Part shown: positions 1-7,451 of the stretch, piece by piece
How the letters are laid out: every line of letters begins with the position of its first letter
Position numbering within the stretch: the first letter of the stretch is position 1
Source: Oscillospiraceae bacterium
GTDB lineage: Bacteria > Bacillota_A > Clostridia > Oscillospirales > Oscillospiraceae
NCBI GenBank assembly: GCA_017545325.1
Contig: JAFWOX010000010.1
Span: 1 to 39,020, forward strand
Direction: 5' to 3'
Length of the DNA: 39,020 nucleotides
The notes under the pieces: generated by a model
The model's database searches: none
Seen by the model: the letters and a program-made list of their open reading frames with translations, nothing else
What the model was told of the DNA's origin: nothing
Position numbers and translations under genes: made by a program

Positions 1-102
1 ACGGACTGCCCCACCCCCGGGGCCATGCAGTTCAACTGGCCCCTGCCCCTGAAGCCCAGGTGGCGGAACAAGGAGACCGGAGAGGTCCATCAGCTCACTT
101 GA
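1..102 (+). CDS. C-terminal fragment of an unidentified protein
   Basis: The first 102 bases form an open frame that enters from the left edge and ends at TGA. It encodes 33 residues ending in KETGEVHQLT, with a proline- and tryptophan-rich stretch (GAMQFNWPLPLKPRW). Codon use is biased to G/C in third positions like the real genes nearby, which is why I treat it as the tail of a gene and not chance. I do not recognise the family. The start and most of the protein lie outside the window. Confidence 0.5.
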   Translation, partial: TDCPTPGAMQFNWPLPLKPRWRNKETGEVHQLT

Positions 103-127
103 GCGAATTCCTGAAATACATCCCTGT

Positions 128-166
128 AGAGGACGGAGCAGCGCTCCGTCCTCTACTCCGTCCTCT
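128..166. repeat. Hairpin with a duplicated arm downstream of the partial gene
   Basis: An 11-base perfect inverted repeat, AGAGGACGGAG (128-138) and CTCCGTCCTCT (144-154), encloses the loop CAGCG. The right arm is then repeated directly at 156-166, so the left arm could pair with either copy. There is no clear T-run, so this is not a textbook intrinsic terminator, though its place just after the stop at 102 suggests 3'-end formation. Confidence 0.6.
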
Positions 167-190
167 CAGCGTGTCGACAAACCCCGTTTT

Positions 191-358
191 GTCATCGCGA
201 GGAGCAGGCACACGTCCCTGCGAGGAGCCCTCGCGCGCGGAATGGAGCAAAGCGACGCGGCGACCCGTTCTCTCGTCCTCTTGGACATGTTAAAAGCATA
301 AGGACGGGAGTTACGGATTGCCACAACCGGTGACATCGGTCACCGGTTTCGCAATGAC
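191..358. repeat. MITE-like imperfect palindromic element, about 168 bp
   Basis: The element starts GTCATCGCGA and ends TTCGCAATGAC, so its ends are inverted repeats with one mismatch in ten. Just inside, GGCGACCCGTTCTCTCGTC pairs imperfectly with the reverse complement of GACGGGAGTTACGGATTGCC, so most of the unit folds on itself. A perfect 10-base hairpin, AACCGGTGAC/GTCACCGGTT, lies at 325-348. It has no coding capacity. Ends beginning GTCAT(T)GCGA are common in dispersed repeats of gut Firmicutes; that resemblance is from memory. No clear target-site duplication was seen. Confidence 0.6.
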
Positions 359-393
359 CATTTTCGATGGTCTGGTACTTTGTCTGCAGTCTG

Positions 394-430
394 ATGCCCC
401 GGCAGATTTGCGCCGGGGCATTGCGGTTTT
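394..430 (+). terminator. Intrinsic terminator-like hairpin
   Basis: Ten-base perfect stem ATGCCCCGGC (394-403) and GCCGGGGCAT (412-421) with an 8-base loop, followed by TGCGGTTTT. It is just upstream of the next gene's promoter and would isolate that gene from read-through. The T-run is short. Confidence 0.5.
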
Positions 431-449
431 CCGGCAGGTTTGGTATACT
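421..449 (+). promoter_or_regulatory. Promoter of the methyltransferase gene
   Basis: TTGCGG at 421-426 and TATACT at 444-449 are 17 bases apart, and TGG before the -10 gives an extended -10. The predicted start of transcription falls some 20 bases before the ribosome binding site of the gene at 479. The -35 overlaps the 3' side of the preceding hairpin. Confidence 0.7.
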
Positions 450-478
450 GCGAAAACCACAAAAAAGGAGGCGTCTCT

Positions 479-1348
479 ATGGATACCGTCTGGTCCCGGT
501 ATGTCCAGGGCTGTATGACCCTGTATTCCTCCCGCCGCCTGCGCTTTCATGATCGCTTTCGGGAGCGGTATGTCCGGCTGTTTGACCTGGAGGACCGCCC
601 GCTGCGCATCCTGGAGGTGGGCTGCGGTCCCGGCGCTTTGGCCGGCGCCCTGCACCGCTGGTATCCGAAGGCGGAGATCATCGGCCTGGATCGGGACAGG
701 GAATTCATCCGCTTTGCCCGGGTGCATGAACCCGGCGTCCTCTTTCGGGAGGGGGACGCCGCGGCGCTGCCCTTTCCGGCGGATCAGTTTGATGTTGCGA
801 TCTCCAACACGGTCCAGGAGCATGTGGAGCCCTCCGCGTTTTTCGGCGAGCAGCTGCGGGTCCTGCGGCCCGGCGGCGTATGCCTCGTGCTCTCTTCCCG
901 CAGGGGACTGCATGCCGCCGCCCCCTGTCTGAGCTGGAACGAAGAGGAGAAGGCCTTCTGGGAGAGGATCATGGAGCTGGATGATTCCGCGGAGAAGTAC
1001 GGGATCTGCAAGTATCCCATGAGCGAGGCGGAGCTCCCGGCGGCCATGGAGCGATACGGCTTCCGGGATGTGCAGACCGGATATGCGCTGGCAGATCTGA
1101 CGCCGGATGACCCCTCCGTTTCCCCGGAGCTGGCCCGGGAGATGATCCTTTCGGGAAAGTACAACGACCTGGAGGCCCTGGATTCCGCCGTTCTCACCCT
1201 GGGCAAGCGGATCAGCCCGGAGGACCGGGAGCGGACACGCCGGAGGATCGATGAGAAATACGCCCTGCGCCTTGCGCAGTATACCCGGGGAGAGAAGCAG
1301 TGGGATACCTCCGTCTCGGTGATCATGGCGGTCCGGGGCGTGAAATGA
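479..1348 (+). CDS. Class I SAM-dependent methyltransferase
   Basis: A 289-residue protein of the Methyltransf_11 type, predicted cytoplasmic. Motif I is ILEVGCGPGALAGAL (residues 44-58), followed by the acidic ribose-binding IGLDRD, the adenine-pocket EGDAAALPFP (91-100), and the post-II region DVAISNTVQEHVEPSAFF. RVLRPGG near 127-133 is the usual motif III turn. The C-terminal third is variable and should set the substrate, which cannot be read from sequence. I start at the ATG at 479, preceded by AAGGAGG with good spacing; the frame is open upstream but overlaps the promoter. The gene appears monocistronic, since the next gene has its own promoter. Fold confidence is high, substrate unknown. 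Confidence 0.85.
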   Translation: MDTVWSRYVQGCMTLYSSRRLRFHDRFRERYVRLFDLEDRPLRILEVGCGPGALAGALHRWYPKAEIIGLDRDREFIRFARVHEPGVLFREGDAAALPFPADQFDVAISNTVQEHVEPSAFFGEQLRVLRPGGVCLVLSSRRGLHAAAPCLSWNEEEKAFWERIMELDDSAEKYGICKYPMSEAELPAAMERYGFRDVQTGYALADLTPDDPSVSPELAREMILSGKYNDLEALDSAVLTLGKRISPEDRERTRRRIDEKYALRLAQYTRGEKQWDTSVSVIMAVRGVK

Positions 1349-1386
1349 GGAAGGGGCCCGTTTCGCCCTTGAAGGCAGAGTGATAC

Positions 1387-1415
1387 TTGCGATTTTTCGG
1401 AGAACTTGCTAGAAT
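1387..1415 (+). promoter_or_regulatory. Promoter of the DnaD/helicase-loader operon
   Basis: TTGCGA at 1387-1392 and TAGAAT at 1410-1415 with a 17-base spacer; TGC before the -10 makes it extended. The sites lie inside the frame upstream of the ATG at 1447, which supports that later start. Confidence 0.7.
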
Positions 1416-1446
1416 AGAGAAAAAGCAGAGAAAAGGAGGAGATGGA

Positions 1447-2439
1447 ATGGCAGAGGAGTATGTCCTGCCGCAGCCGGAAACCCTTTCCATCAGCCTCCAT
1501 GATGCGGATAAGCTCATTTCAGCCGGCAGCGGAGACGCTGCCTTGCTTTATCTCTACATCCTCCGCAGGCACGGAAACCTCGACCGGGAAACGGCCCGGG
1601 CGGAGCTGGGGATGGGGGATAAGCTGGATGCCGCCATGGGAACGCTGCAGAAGCTGGGGCTGGTGCGCCAGCCGGGAGGCAGCGCCGCTCTCCGGATCCA
1701 GGATCCCCAAAAGCTTGCGCCGGGCAGCTCGCCGGATATCCCGGTGTATACCGTGTCGGAAGTGCAGCGGGCGGCGGAGGACGCAGAGGGCTTCCGCAGC
1801 CTGCTGGATGAGGCGGCGAAGCGCCTGGGGCGCATCCTTTCCGGCAATGATATGATGGTCCTGTTCGGGCTTTACGACTATCTCGGCCTCCCGCCGGAGG
1901 TGATCCTGGTGATCATCAACTGGTGTACCCAGGAGCTGGAGCGGCGCTATGGCCCCGGGAAACGGCCTACCCTGCGGCAGATCGAGAAGGAAGCCTATAT
2001 CTGGCAGGAGAGGGGGATCCTCACCCTGGAGCTGGCGGAGAAGCATGTGCAGGAGCTGCTGGACCGGCGGAAGGAGAGCAGCAGGATCCAGCGCAGCCTG
2101 GGCATCCGGGATCGGCTTCTCTCCCCCTCGGAGGAGAAGTATATCCAGGGCTGGATAGATATGGGGTTTTCCCCGGAAGCCGTTTTGGAGGCCTATGACC
2201 GGACTATCCTGAAAAAGAAGGAGCTGGTCTGGCCGTATATGAACCGCATCCTGGAAAACTGGCATAAGCGGGAGCTCCATGAGCGGGAGGCGATCCTGAA
2301 GGCAGATCCCCGGGAGCGGGGCCCTGTCCGGGGGAAAACCGCGGGGGAAGCGGCATCCGCGGGCCCGGCTGCAGAGGAATACCGGCGCATGCAGCGTTAT
2401 TTGGAGAAGATGAACGGAGGCGGCGGCAATGGTGCTTGA
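1447..2439 (+). CDS. DnaD-domain replication protein
   Basis: A 330-residue protein with the layout of Bacillota DnaD/DnaB-type primosome proteins, which remodel DNA and help load the replicative helicase at origins and stalled forks. The N-terminal part (about residues 15-80) resembles a winged helix. A helical DnaD domain follows, and near residues 215-275 comes LLSPSEEKYIQGWIDMGFSP then YDRTILKKKELVWPYMNRIL, the typical DnaD C-terminal pattern including the Y-x-R-T segment. The tail is low-complexity and charged. The start at 1447 follows AAAGGAGG; the stop overlaps the next gene by 11 bases, so the helicase loader is translationally coupled. This pairing is standard in Clostridia. Confidence 0.9.
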   Translation: MAEEYVLPQPETLSISLHDADKLISAGSGDAALLYLYILRRHGNLDRETARAELGMGDKLDAAMGTLQKLGLVRQPGGSAALRIQDPQKLAPGSSPDIPVYTVSEVQRAAEDAEGFRSLLDEAAKRLGRILSGNDMMVLFGLYDYLGLPPEVILVIINWCTQELERRYGPGKRPTLRQIEKEAYIWQERGILTLELAEKHVQELLDRRKESSRIQRSLGIRDRLLSPSEEKYIQGWIDMGFSPEAVLEAYDRTILKKKELVWPYMNRILENWHKRELHEREAILKADPRERGPVRGKTAGEAASAGPAAEEYRRMQRYLEKMNGGGGNGA

Positions 2440-3424
2440 CGGAAGGCTTCTTCGCCGGGCGTTGGACCGGCTGGAGGAGGACCGGCGCAGGCGGGAGATC
2501 CGTACGGCGGAGCTGCGGCAGCGGCTCTATGACCTGGATCCGGCGCTGGCGGAGCTGGATTCCGGGATCCGGGGCGCCGCAGCCGGCGCGATGGAGTTGG
2601 CCCTGCGCAGCGGCGAAGACCCGGTAGCGGCAATGGAGCGGCTGCAGGAGAGAAGCCTTCAGCTGCAGAAGGAACGGACCGCGCGCATCCTCCGGCTGGG
2701 CTACCCGGAGCACTGCCTCGATGATCTCCCGGCCTGTATGCGCTGCGGCGACCGGGGCTATGTGGGGCGGGAGCCCTGCGAATGCCTGCTGCGCCTGTAC
2801 CGGGAAGAACAGCGCAAAGAGCTTTCCAAGCTGCTGGACCTGAACGGGGAGCGATTCTCCTCCTTCCAGCTGAAGTATTATGACGATCAGAAGGATCCGG
2901 ATACCGGGATCAGCCCGAGACAGCATATGGAGCTGGTCTTCATGGCCTGCCGGCGGTATGCGGAGACCTTCGACGGGAAGGGCTCGAATCTCTTCCTCAG
3001 CGGGGGACCCGGCCTGGGCAAAACCTTCCTTTCCGCCTGCATCGCCGCGGCGGTGTCCGATCAGGGCTGGTCCGTGGTCTATGAAACCGCGGTCAACCTG
3101 TGCTCCCGCTATGAGGCGATCCGGTTTGCGAATCGGGGTGATCCGGAGGAAGCGGAGCTGGATATCCGCCGGTACCTCCAATGCGATCTGCTGATCCTGG
3201 ATGATCTGGGCATGGAGAGGGACAATGCCTTCACGGAGGGCGTGATCTATGAGATCATCAATGCCCGCCTGCGCAGCGGAAAGAGTACGGTCATCTCCTC
3301 GAATCTGTCCGTGGAGGAGATCTCCGACCGATATAATCCCCAGGTCGCCTCCCGGCTGGCCGGGGAATACGAGAATCTGAAGTTTTACGGCAGGGACATC
3401 CGAAAGCTGAAGAAGGAAGAATAA
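2429..3424 (+). CDS. DnaC/DnaI-type replicative helicase loader (AAA+ ATPase)
   Basis: A 331-residue AAA+ protein of the IstB/DnaC family that should load the DnaB-type helicase. The N-terminal 100 residues are charged and helical. A zinc-binding cluster follows (C103-x2-C106 and C117-x-C119), as in DnaI-type loaders. The ATPase core has Walker A GGPGLGKT (192-199), Walker B LLILDDLG (254-261), a sensor I strand STVISSNLS (286-294) and an arginine-rich DRYNPQVASRL. The start ATG at 2429 lies inside the end of the DnaD gene, with GGAGG eight bases upstream. Next to DnaD this is a chromosomal helicase loader and not an IS21 helper, because no transposase is nearby. Confidence 0.9.
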   Translation: MVLDGRLLRRALDRLEEDRRRREIRTAELRQRLYDLDPALAELDSGIRGAAAGAMELALRSGEDPVAAMERLQERSLQLQKERTARILRLGYPEHCLDDLPACMRCGDRGYVGREPCECLLRLYREEQRKELSKLLDLNGERFSSFQLKYYDDQKDPDTGISPRQHMELVFMACRRYAETFDGKGSNLFLSGGPGLGKTFLSACIAAAVSDQGWSVVYETAVNLCSRYEAIRFANRGDPEEAELDIRRYLQCDLLILDDLGMERDNAFTEGVIYEIINARLRSGKSTVISSNLSVEEISDRYNPQVASRLAGEYENLKFYGRDIRKLKKEE

Positions 3425-3434
3425 GGAAGATAGG

Positions 3435-3467
3435 ACACAGGCGCGGCCGGATCGGCCACGCCTGTGT
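3435..3467. terminator. Bidirectional terminator between convergent genes
   Basis: A 14-base stem, ACACAGGCGCGGCC (3435-3448) against GGCCACGCCTGTGT (3454-3467) with one G-T pair and loop GGATC. It separates the helicase loader (+) from the anti-sigma-like gene (-). T-richness is modest on both sides. Confidence 0.65.
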
Positions 3468-3471
3468 TGAT

Positions 3472-4698
3472 TCATTCTGTTTCCACCGGGCGGAAGCGGA
3501 CATTTGCCGAATAATAGTCGTATACGTTTCTCACCCGTTGACGGAGAGCGTCGTCAAACATAACTTCAGGATTGGCCTGCAGCCATTGTTTCGTATGCGC
3601 CTCCAGGTCGGAATAGATGAGGCTGTGCACCTCATAGCAGATATAGTCGTCGTTCTCCCAGACCTTGCAATCCTCCAGCTCCCGGAAGGACAGAACTTGT
3701 CCGTACAGGAAGACGCAGGCCTCCTCTGCCACCGCAGCCTTCTCATACATGAAGTAATACAGGATCGGCAGTTCTCGGAAAGTATCCGGATAATCCCGAA
3801 GGGGCAGCATCACCGAGAGGATTTGGGCGCTTTCCCCCTCCGCCGCCAGGAGCCGAAAATCCCAGTCGACCGGATGGACATGCAAGCCGGTCAACACCCG
3901 TTGAGGCTCGTCGGTAAAGCCGGGATCAAATACCGCGTCCTCTGCCGGGTCTTCCAGCACCAGAGCGGGGGAGACGGAGGAGACCACCCTTTCCTCCTGC
4001 CCGGCCAGCAGCTCCCGGACCTGTTGGATATATGCTCCGTTCTTCGAATCCCTCAATTCAGGACCGCCGTTCCCTTCAAAATACCAGGCCAGTTTTTCCT
4101 CCGGACCCCGTCCTTCTTCAGATGGCGTAATTTGGAAAACACTCGGCTCGGAAATTGCGGTGGACTGAGGAGCGGGAGAGATGGGCAGGGAAAAGTTCAC
4201 CGAGCAGATCCAGTCCTGTCCGAATAAGAAACCCCCGTTCGTCAGCACAAAATAGTACCAGTCCCCGATGGGTTCCTCCAAAAGGGCCATATTATAGGCT
4301 TTGGACAGGTCTATGGTCATGATCCCCTGGGAATGGGGGGCATATTCTCTGTTCGTCATCAGGATATCGCCGGTTTGGAGCGCTTCCTCCCCCGTGGACC
4401 AACGCAGCAGCTTCAGCTGGGGCTGAAACCGCAAAGCCTTATCGGAACGGTTTTCCACGGTGATGTTGACGACGCCTCCGCCGACGTAAGCCGCCGTCAA
4501 GGAAAGCTCATCTCCGGAGAGTGCAGTGAACTCCCGATAGGCGTAGGCCGTCACGGAAAGGCTGAGGAGCAGTACGGCGAAAAGAAGCGCCATGCGGATG
4601 GTTGGATGCGCTGCCGCGCTGCGGGGCAGGGTCACCCCTGTGCGCGTTTCAAAGATAATCTGTATGTTTCGCAGGTTTTCCCTTCGAAAAGTGTTCAT
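3472..4698 (-). CDS. Single-pass membrane protein, probable anti-sigma partner
   Basis: A 408-residue protein with a short cytoplasmic N-terminus (residues 1-34), one strong transmembrane segment (about 35-53, MALLFAVLLLSLSVTAYAY) and a long extracytoplasmic part. The region after the membrane (about 60-170) looks like a beta-rich Ig-like domain; the rest (190-408) is not recognised. The start overlaps the sigma gene stop in ATGA, with GGAGG six bases upstream, so the two are coupled. Position and topology are those of an ECF anti-sigma or sensor. I see no zinc-binding HxxxCxxC anti-sigma motif, so the inhibitory function is inferred from context only. Confidence 0.6.
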   Translation of the reverse strand: MNTFRRENLRNIQIIFETRTGVTLPRSAAAHPTIRMALLFAVLLLSLSVTAYAYREFTALSGDELSLTAAYVGGGVVNITVENRSDKALRFQPQLKLLRWSTGEEALQTGDILMTNREYAPHSQGIMTIDLSKAYNMALLEEPIGDWYYFVLTNGGFLFGQDWICSVNFSLPISPAPQSTAISEPSVFQITPSEEGRGPEEKLAWYFEGNGGPELRDSKNGAYIQQVRELLAGQEERVVSSVSPALVLEDPAEDAVFDPGFTDEPQRVLTGLHVHPVDWDFRLLAAEGESAQILSVMLPLRDYPDTFRELPILYYFMYEKAAVAEEACVFLYGQVLSFRELEDCKVWENDDYICYEVHSLIYSDLEAHTKQWLQANPEVMFDDALRQRVRNVYDYYSANVRFRPVETE

Positions 4699-5264
4699 CG
4701 TATCCCTCCGTTTTCATGCATCAATAGACTGCGCAGTTTTTCTTTGGCGAGGTACAGACGGTTTTTTACCTGCTTTACCGTCAGGCCCAGAGCAGCGGCA
4801 ATATCCTTCGGCTTCTGCTCCCCGGCATATCTGCGCAGGAAGATACTCCGGTCCCGCTCCGGGAGAAGGGCTAGGGCTTTAATGAGACTGCCCCTGCTTT
4901 CTTCCAGGAGGAGATGGTCCTCCAGGTCCAGGGAGAGAGAAAGGATGTCCTCATTGATGGGCAGTTCTCCCCGGCGCTGGATTTCCCGATACCGATCCAG
5001 GGCACGGGATCGGACCACCATACAGAGCCACAGCTTCAGGCTTCCCCGGGCGGGATCAAACTTCTCCGGTTCCTGCCAGAGCTTGATGAAAGCGTCAGCT
5101 ACGCATTCTTCCACGTCCTGGGGGGAGGCGACGTCTCGCAGGATCCCCGCCGCCACAGACCACAGGAGCTTTGTATATCTGCGCATGACCGCGTCGATGG
5201 CCTGTTCATCCCCATCCCGTATGCGGTCAACGATCCGTTCCTCTTTCAATGCATCATCTCCCAT
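4695..5264 (-). CDS. ECF-type RNA polymerase sigma factor
   Basis: A 189-residue sigma-70 family protein with only regions 2 and 4. Region 2 covers about residues 20-90 (MRRYTKLLWSVAAGIL, then DVEECVADAFIKLWQ and the -10-binding LWLCMVVRSRALDRYR). Region 4 covers about 125-180 (LLPERDRSIFLRRY, then KPKDIAAALGLTVKQVKNRLYLAKEKLR, a clear helix-turn-helix). The downstream membrane gene is translationally coupled and probably its regulator. I use the ATG at 5264; a TTG fifteen bases in, preceded by GGGAG, is an alternative start. An ECF-like promoter lies upstream, which would allow autoregulation. Confidence 0.85.
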   Translation of the reverse strand: MGDDALKEERIVDRIRDGDEQAIDAVMRRYTKLLWSVAAGILRDVASPQDVEECVADAFIKLWQEPEKFDPARGSLKLWLCMVVRSRALDRYREIQRRGELPINEDILSLSLDLEDHLLLEESRGSLIKALALLPERDRSIFLRRYAGEQKPKDIAAALGLTVKQVKNRLYLAKEKLRSLLMHENGGIR

Positions 5265-5287
5265 GCAGCGATTGACCGGTCGTCTAT

Positions 5288-5315
5288 AGTACGGAGAAAT
5301 GGAAAAAAGGACTCA
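5288..5315 (-). promoter_or_regulatory. Candidate ECF-type promoter of the sigma gene
   Basis: On the minus strand TGAGTC (plus 5310-5315) and CGTA (plus 5290-5293) are separated by 16 bases, the spacing of the TGAAAC-N16-CGTA promoters used by SigW-like ECF factors. A T-rich run follows the -35 in the spacer. It suggests that the sigma factor transcribes its own operon. Two mismatches in the -35 keep this tentative. Confidence 0.4.
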
Positions 5316-5376
5316 AAAAAACAAAGAGGCCGGAGACAAAACTCACGACCCCTCAGTATGTCGGAAGAAAATGCGT

Positions 5377-6714
5377 TCAGATCTCTCCCCGGAGCTTCAG
5401 TCCTTCCAAGATCAGCGATACGCACTGCTCCCGGTCGAAGGCCTCCGTGTCCACCGTCAGGTGGAACCAGCGGGTATCGCCCCATTTTCGCCCGGTGAAA
5501 TTCTGGTAGTACCGGGCCCTGGCGGCGTCCGTCCGCTCCAGCTCCTCCTCCGCCCTGGCAAGGGAAACTTGCTTCCGCTCCGCCAGCTGCTGTGCCCGCC
5601 ACCGGGGCCGGGCATGGAGGAAGACCCGGAAGCTCCTGGGCTCCTGATACAGGATATAATCCGCGCAGCGGCCTACGATCACGCAGCCCCCGCCCTCCGC
5701 GGCGATCCTTCGGAGCACGCGGCACTGGGCGGCGAAAAGCTTCTCCAGAGGCGGCAGATCCTCGTTGTACATGGCGTAGCCGGAGGTGAGAAAGTCGTAC
5801 AGCAGGTTCTGCCCCATGGTCTGCTCATGGGCCCGGATAAAGTCCACGCTGAGGCCGCTTTCCTCCGCCTCCAGGGGGATGAGGGTTTCATCGTCATAGA
5901 AGGGGATCCCCAAGACCTTGGAAAGCGCCTCTGCCACCCATAGTCCGTCGGAGCCGGTCTCCCGGCTGATGGTGAGGATCAGGCCGCCCTTGCCGGTTTC
6001 CGGCAGGCCATCCTGCCAGATCGCCCGCTCCAGCTTCGTCTCCCGTTCCACGAAGCGGAGCAGGGGAGCCTGGCAGACGCGCATCATGCGCTTCATGAGG
6101 AAGCCTACGGTGAGGGCGGAGATCACCGTTCCTTCCCGGACCCCCACCAGGGCATGGAAGAAGAGCAGGGAGGTGAGGGCGGAAAGGGCAACCATGCAGC
6201 AGTCGGTAATGATCTTGCAGACGGCCACGGGCTTGCCGATCTTTGCGGAAACAGCCAGGCTCAACCCCTCCCCGGGGGTGGGGAGGATGGCCGGGGCCAG
6301 GTAGAGCATGACGCCGAAGGAGACCAGGGGGATGGAGATGAAAAGATAGACAAGGCGCAGGGGATAGCTGCCCGGAGCGGGAAGAAAGCCCAGCAGCTCC
6401 GTAGCCGCGGATACCAGCAGACCAAAGAAGAAAGAAGCCAGGATCTGCAGCAGCATGCTTGCCATGAAATCCTTCCGAAGGATCAGGACCTCCACCAGGA
6501 TATAGAAGCAGTAGGTCCCCGTGGTGCATATGCCCAGGGCGATCCCGGTGATCTGGTGCGTCACGTTGGCCAGACTGGTGACGGGACTGACGCCCAGGGA
6601 GGATTTTACGGAGAAGACCACCCCCAGCGCCATGATGAACAGGCCCAGGAAATAGACCGTTCCGCGCTTCAGCCAAACCTGGAGCGAAGGGGAGCCGCCC
6701 GCACGCCGCTTCAT
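5377..6714 (-). CDS. YczE/YitT-like membrane protein fused to a cytidylate-kinase-like domain
   Basis: A 445-residue two-part protein. Residues 17-205 hold about five hydrophobic segments with the YczE-type layout (GLFIMALGVVFSVKSSLGVSP, and the loop APAILPTPGEGLSLAVS). After a linker, residues 245-445 match the cytidylate-kinase-like family: LILTISRETGSDGLWVAEAL, LGIPFYDDE, and GGGCVIVGRCADYIL. In most relatives the first motif is SRxxGSGGxxIA; here it reads GSDGLWVA, so the nucleotide loop is altered. The start ATG follows AAAGGAG. It lies alone between hairpins. Fold assignment is firm; kinase activity and any transport role are uncertain. The membrane half could anchor or sense for the kinase-like half. 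Confidence 0.8.
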   Translation of the reverse strand: MKRRAGGSPSLQVWLKRGTVYFLGLFIMALGVVFSVKSSLGVSPVTSLANVTHQITGIALGICTTGTYCFYILVEVLILRKDFMASMLLQILASFFFGLLVSAATELLGFLPAPGSYPLRLVYLFISIPLVSFGVMLYLAPAILPTPGEGLSLAVSAKIGKPVAVCKIITDCCMVALSALTSLLFFHALVGVREGTVISALTVGFLMKRMMRVCQAPLLRFVERETKLERAIWQDGLPETGKGGLILTISRETGSDGLWVAEALSKVLGIPFYDDETLIPLEAEESGLSVDFIRAHEQTMGQNLLYDFLTSGYAMYNEDLPPLEKLFAAQCRVLRRIAAEGGGCVIVGRCADYILYQEPRSFRVFLHARPRWRAQQLAERKQVSLARAEEELERTDAARARYYQNFTGRKWGDTRWFHLTVDTEAFDREQCVSLILEGLKLRGEI

Positions 6715-6734
6715 GCGCTTCTCCTTTCTGAAGA

Positions 6735-6762
6735 GCGGGACCGGGAAGAACTCCGGTCCCGC
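6735..6762 (-). terminator. Terminator after the PHP/esterase operon
   Basis: Perfect 10-base stem GCGGGACCGG (6735-6744) and CCGGTCCCGC (6753-6762) with an 8-base loop, just beyond the PHP gene stop on the minus strand. The following T content is weak (TCTTC). Confidence 0.5.
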
Positions 6763-6767
6763 AGGGT

Positions 6768-7451
6768 TTATTCGTCCCGCGTATCGAACAGACGGTATTC
6801 TCCCGCCCGGAAGACCCGGATGAAGTCCCGGATCGATTCCAGGGGCTCCTCCGTTTCGATGCCGCAGAGCCGGGTCTGCTTTGCGGCGGAGTGGTTGTCG
6901 CTCCCGGCGAAGACCGGAAGGCCGTAAGCCCTGGCGTATTCCGCCGCCCGCTCATTCTCAAAATCCCTGCGGCAGGCGTTCAGGATCTCCACCCCGTCCA
7001 CCTGGCGGGGGAGAAGCTGGATATAGGGGATATAGGGGGCCTCCCGGAAGGGGTGGGCATGGATGACCAGGGCGCCCTGGCTCCGGACATACCGGAGATA
7101 TTCCCCGATGGGGAGCTGTTCCAGATTCTCATTTTCCAGCAGCCATTCCGGACTGAGCCCGTAGGTGAGGAAGTCGCAGCCCAGATGGGCGAATTCCCAG
7201 CCGAAGAAGACCTTCAGCCCCAGCCGCTTGCCCTCCGCCCGGGCGTTCCGGTAGCCGGAGCAGAGGATTTCCACCCGCCGTTTCCAGCCCAGCTGAGCCG
7301 GCGCGGTGGTGTTCCCGCCCAAAAAATGATCGGTAATGATGATGCCGTCGAAGCCCAGGGAGTGATAATACCTTACCTGCTCCTCCGCCGGAACATGGGC
7401 GCAGCGGCTGGCCTCCCCGGTATGGCAGTGGGTCTCATACCGCCAGGTCAT
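6768..7451 (-). CDS. PHP-domain metal-dependent phosphoesterase
   Basis: A 227-residue PHP superfamily protein, cytoplasmic, expected to hydrolyse phosphoesters with two or three metal ions. The ligand motifs appear in order: HCHT (residues 8-11), ITDHF (39-43), a GWEF glutamate, HAHPFR, and the final GSDNHS. This is the usual set of stand-alone PHP enzymes such as nucleotidases and histidinol-phosphatase relatives; it lacks a polymerase or kinase partner domain. Its start overlaps the upstream esterase stop (ATGA), so the two are co-translated. Substrate cannot be told from the sequence. Confidence 0.85.
   Translation of the reverse strand: MTWRYETHCHTGEASRCAHVPAEEQVRYYHSLGFDGIIITDHFLGGNTTAPAQLGWKRRVEILCSGYRNARAEGKRLGLKVFFGWEFAHLGCDFLTYGLSPEWLLENENLEQLPIGEYLRYVRSQGALVIHAHPFREAPYIPYIQLLPRQVDGVEILNACRRDFENERAAEYARAYGLPVFAGSDNHSAAKQTRLCGIETEEPLESIRDFIRVFRAGEYRLFDTRDE

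Noticed and set aside
1349..1386. AAGGGGC/GCCCTT hairpin after the methyltransferase gene
   Set aside because: Short, interrupted stem without a T-run; not enough for a terminator call.
2429..3424. Reading the helicase loader as an IS21 IstB transposition helper
   Set aside because: No IstA-type transposase or IS ends are nearby and the gene is coupled to a DnaD-domain gene, the normal chromosomal arrangement.
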